A DNA stretch of 64,000 nt from Oscillospiraceae bacterium (lineage in GTDB: Bacteria; Bacillota; Clostridia; UMGS1810). The notes under the pieces are model-generated. The model was given only the letters and a program-made list of their open reading frames with translations, ran no database searches and was not told the origin of the DNA. The position numbers and the translations under genes were made by a program. Each line of letters starts with the position of its first letter. The first letter of the stretch is position 1. The stretch covers positions 62,001 to 126,000 of the forward strand of contig SVJU01000002.1 of NCBI GenBank assembly GCA_015068825.1, given 5' to 3'. This document shows, in pieces, positions 63,302-64,000 of this stretch.

Positions 63302-64000
63302 ATGAAAAACATTTTCACAAGAGCTTTAGCTCTAACTCTTGTATTCGCTCTTTGCGCAGTGTCTGCATTTGCAGCTCCTGATTTCACAAGTGTTGAATAC
63401 GACAAAACAGCTGGTACATTAGATATCGTAACAGAAGGTTACACAGCTGGCAAATCTGCAACTGTTTTAGTTGTTAAAGATGGTGCAGACCTTGCAAACC
63501 TTTCAAACACAGACATTGTTTATATCGACCAGATTGACAATGCTGTTGCTGCTCAGTCTTACACAGATATTCCGATCGCAGAAAGAGCGGAAGCTATCGG
63601 TGCTGATGCTATCAATGTTTACATTGGTGGTTCAGAAGTTACTGCTGCTATTCCTTATGGTGTGGATGATGGCGAAGGAAATATCGTTCCTACAGTTATC
63701 GCAGTTGCTGAAGAAGAACCTACACCTGTAACATATACATACACAGCTACATTTAACACAGCTTCTTCTGAATTTGCTTCTGTTGATGCTGCTATAGCTG
63801 CACTTGTTGTTACAAAGAACGGTTCTGACGGTTCTACTGCTACATTAACAGCTGCTGATTACACAACAGACACAACAGTAGCTAATACAATCAAAGTTTT
63901 GGTTGCTGGTGCTGAAGTTGCTTCTGTTGCATACACAATCGTTGTTCCCGTAACATATACATACACAGTTGCATTTAACACAGCTTCTTCTGAATTTGCT
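63302..64000 (+). CDS. Secreted repeat protein, 3' end beyond window
   Basis: The frame from ATG (63302) stays open to the window end, 233 codons. AAAGGAGATGG precedes it. A signal peptide (ALALTLVFALCAVSAFA, cleavage near AAPDF) is followed by a unit of about 115 residues and then 74-residue repeats: VTYTYTATFNTASSEFA (63728) recurs as VTYTYTVAFNTASSEFA (63950), 222 bases apart. Codon use differs from neighbours (GCT, ACA and GTT rich, higher GC). With the strong promoter this suggests high expression. It is rich in Thr, Ala, Val and has few charges, like surface-layer or adhesin proteins. No family was recognised. Confidence 0.85.
   Translation, partial: MKNIFTRALALTLVFALCAVSAFAAPDFTSVEYDKTAGTLDIVTEGYTAGKSATVLVVKDGADLANLSNTDIVYIDQIDNAVAAQSYTDIPIAERAEAIGADAINVYIGGSEVTAAIPYGVDDGEGNIVPTVIAVAEEEPTPVTYTYTATFNTASSEFASVDAAIAALVVTKNGSDGSTATLTAADYTTDTTVANTIKVLVAGAEVASVAYTIVVPVTYTYTVAFNTASSEFA

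Overview
The window looks like the replication-origin region of a low-GC, Gram-positive, spore-forming anaerobe of the class Clostridia. The sequence is AT-rich with short intergenic gaps and strong AGGAGG-type ribosome sites. It carries sporulation genes (spoIID, a spoIIQ-type M23 gene, spoVT), strict-anaerobe enzymes (the [FeFe]-hydrogenase maturase HydG with its TM1266-type partner, and a ferredoxin-dependent 2-oxoacid oxidoreductase), and dnaA-dnaN with clustered DnaA boxes and a perfect 16-bp parS palindrome. A named species cannot be supported from the sequence alone; an uncultured gut Clostridia lineage is a reasonable guess.

Region 1 (1-11.4 kb) is the origin. Reading leftwards on the minus strand from dnaA it runs dnaA, oriC, dnaN, yaaA-type S4 gene, recF, remB, gyrB, gyrA, acyl-CoA thioesterase, parS, parA, parB (cut by the window edge). 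The usual rpmH/rnpA/yidC/mnmE side of a Firmicutes origin is missing: right of dnaA there is a tRNA-Arg gene, then carbohydrate genes. Region 2 (11.4-21 kb) is an intracellular glycan-catabolism island: GH2 beta-galactosidase with an FAD oxidoreductase, GH20 hexosaminidase, a sialidase-fold protein with a DapA/NanA-family lyase, and an AraC regulator, with no transporter and no signal peptides. Region 3 (21-32.3 kb) holds hydG and its partner, a GntR-controlled ABC exporter, the rseC/P-loop/korDABC/rsmA operon and citrate synthase.

Region 4 (32.4-50.4 kb) is mixed housekeeping: spoIID-spoIIQ, a frameshifted LDH2-type dehydrogenase, nadE, spoVT, dtd, lysA, aspartate aminotransferase and purB, an M19 dipeptidase, yraN-rnhB-rbgA, galT-galK-rdgB and thyA-folA. 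Region 5 (50.5-62.8 kb) is one long plus-strand run: mutS2, a WYL regulator, a HAD phosphatase, pyrH-frr-uppS-cdsA-dxr-rseP, then an M14 peptidase, ApbE and thioredoxin reductase. The right edge (62.8-64 kb) has a block of interspersed palindromic repeats, then the start of a secreted protein made of 74-residue repeats.

At least five copies of one palindromic interspersed repeat (core GGCTCCCTTGTGTAAAGGG ... GACTGAGGGATTG) and pieces of a second GC-rich repeat sit in intergenic gaps. I saw no prophage, insertion sequence, CRISPR array or rRNA gene. Nothing in the window is clearly a wholly new system. The best candidates for new biology are the transporter-less glycan island with its unusual lyase, the parS site that doubles as a terminator, the kor operon with its RseC and P-loop partners, and the repeat family.
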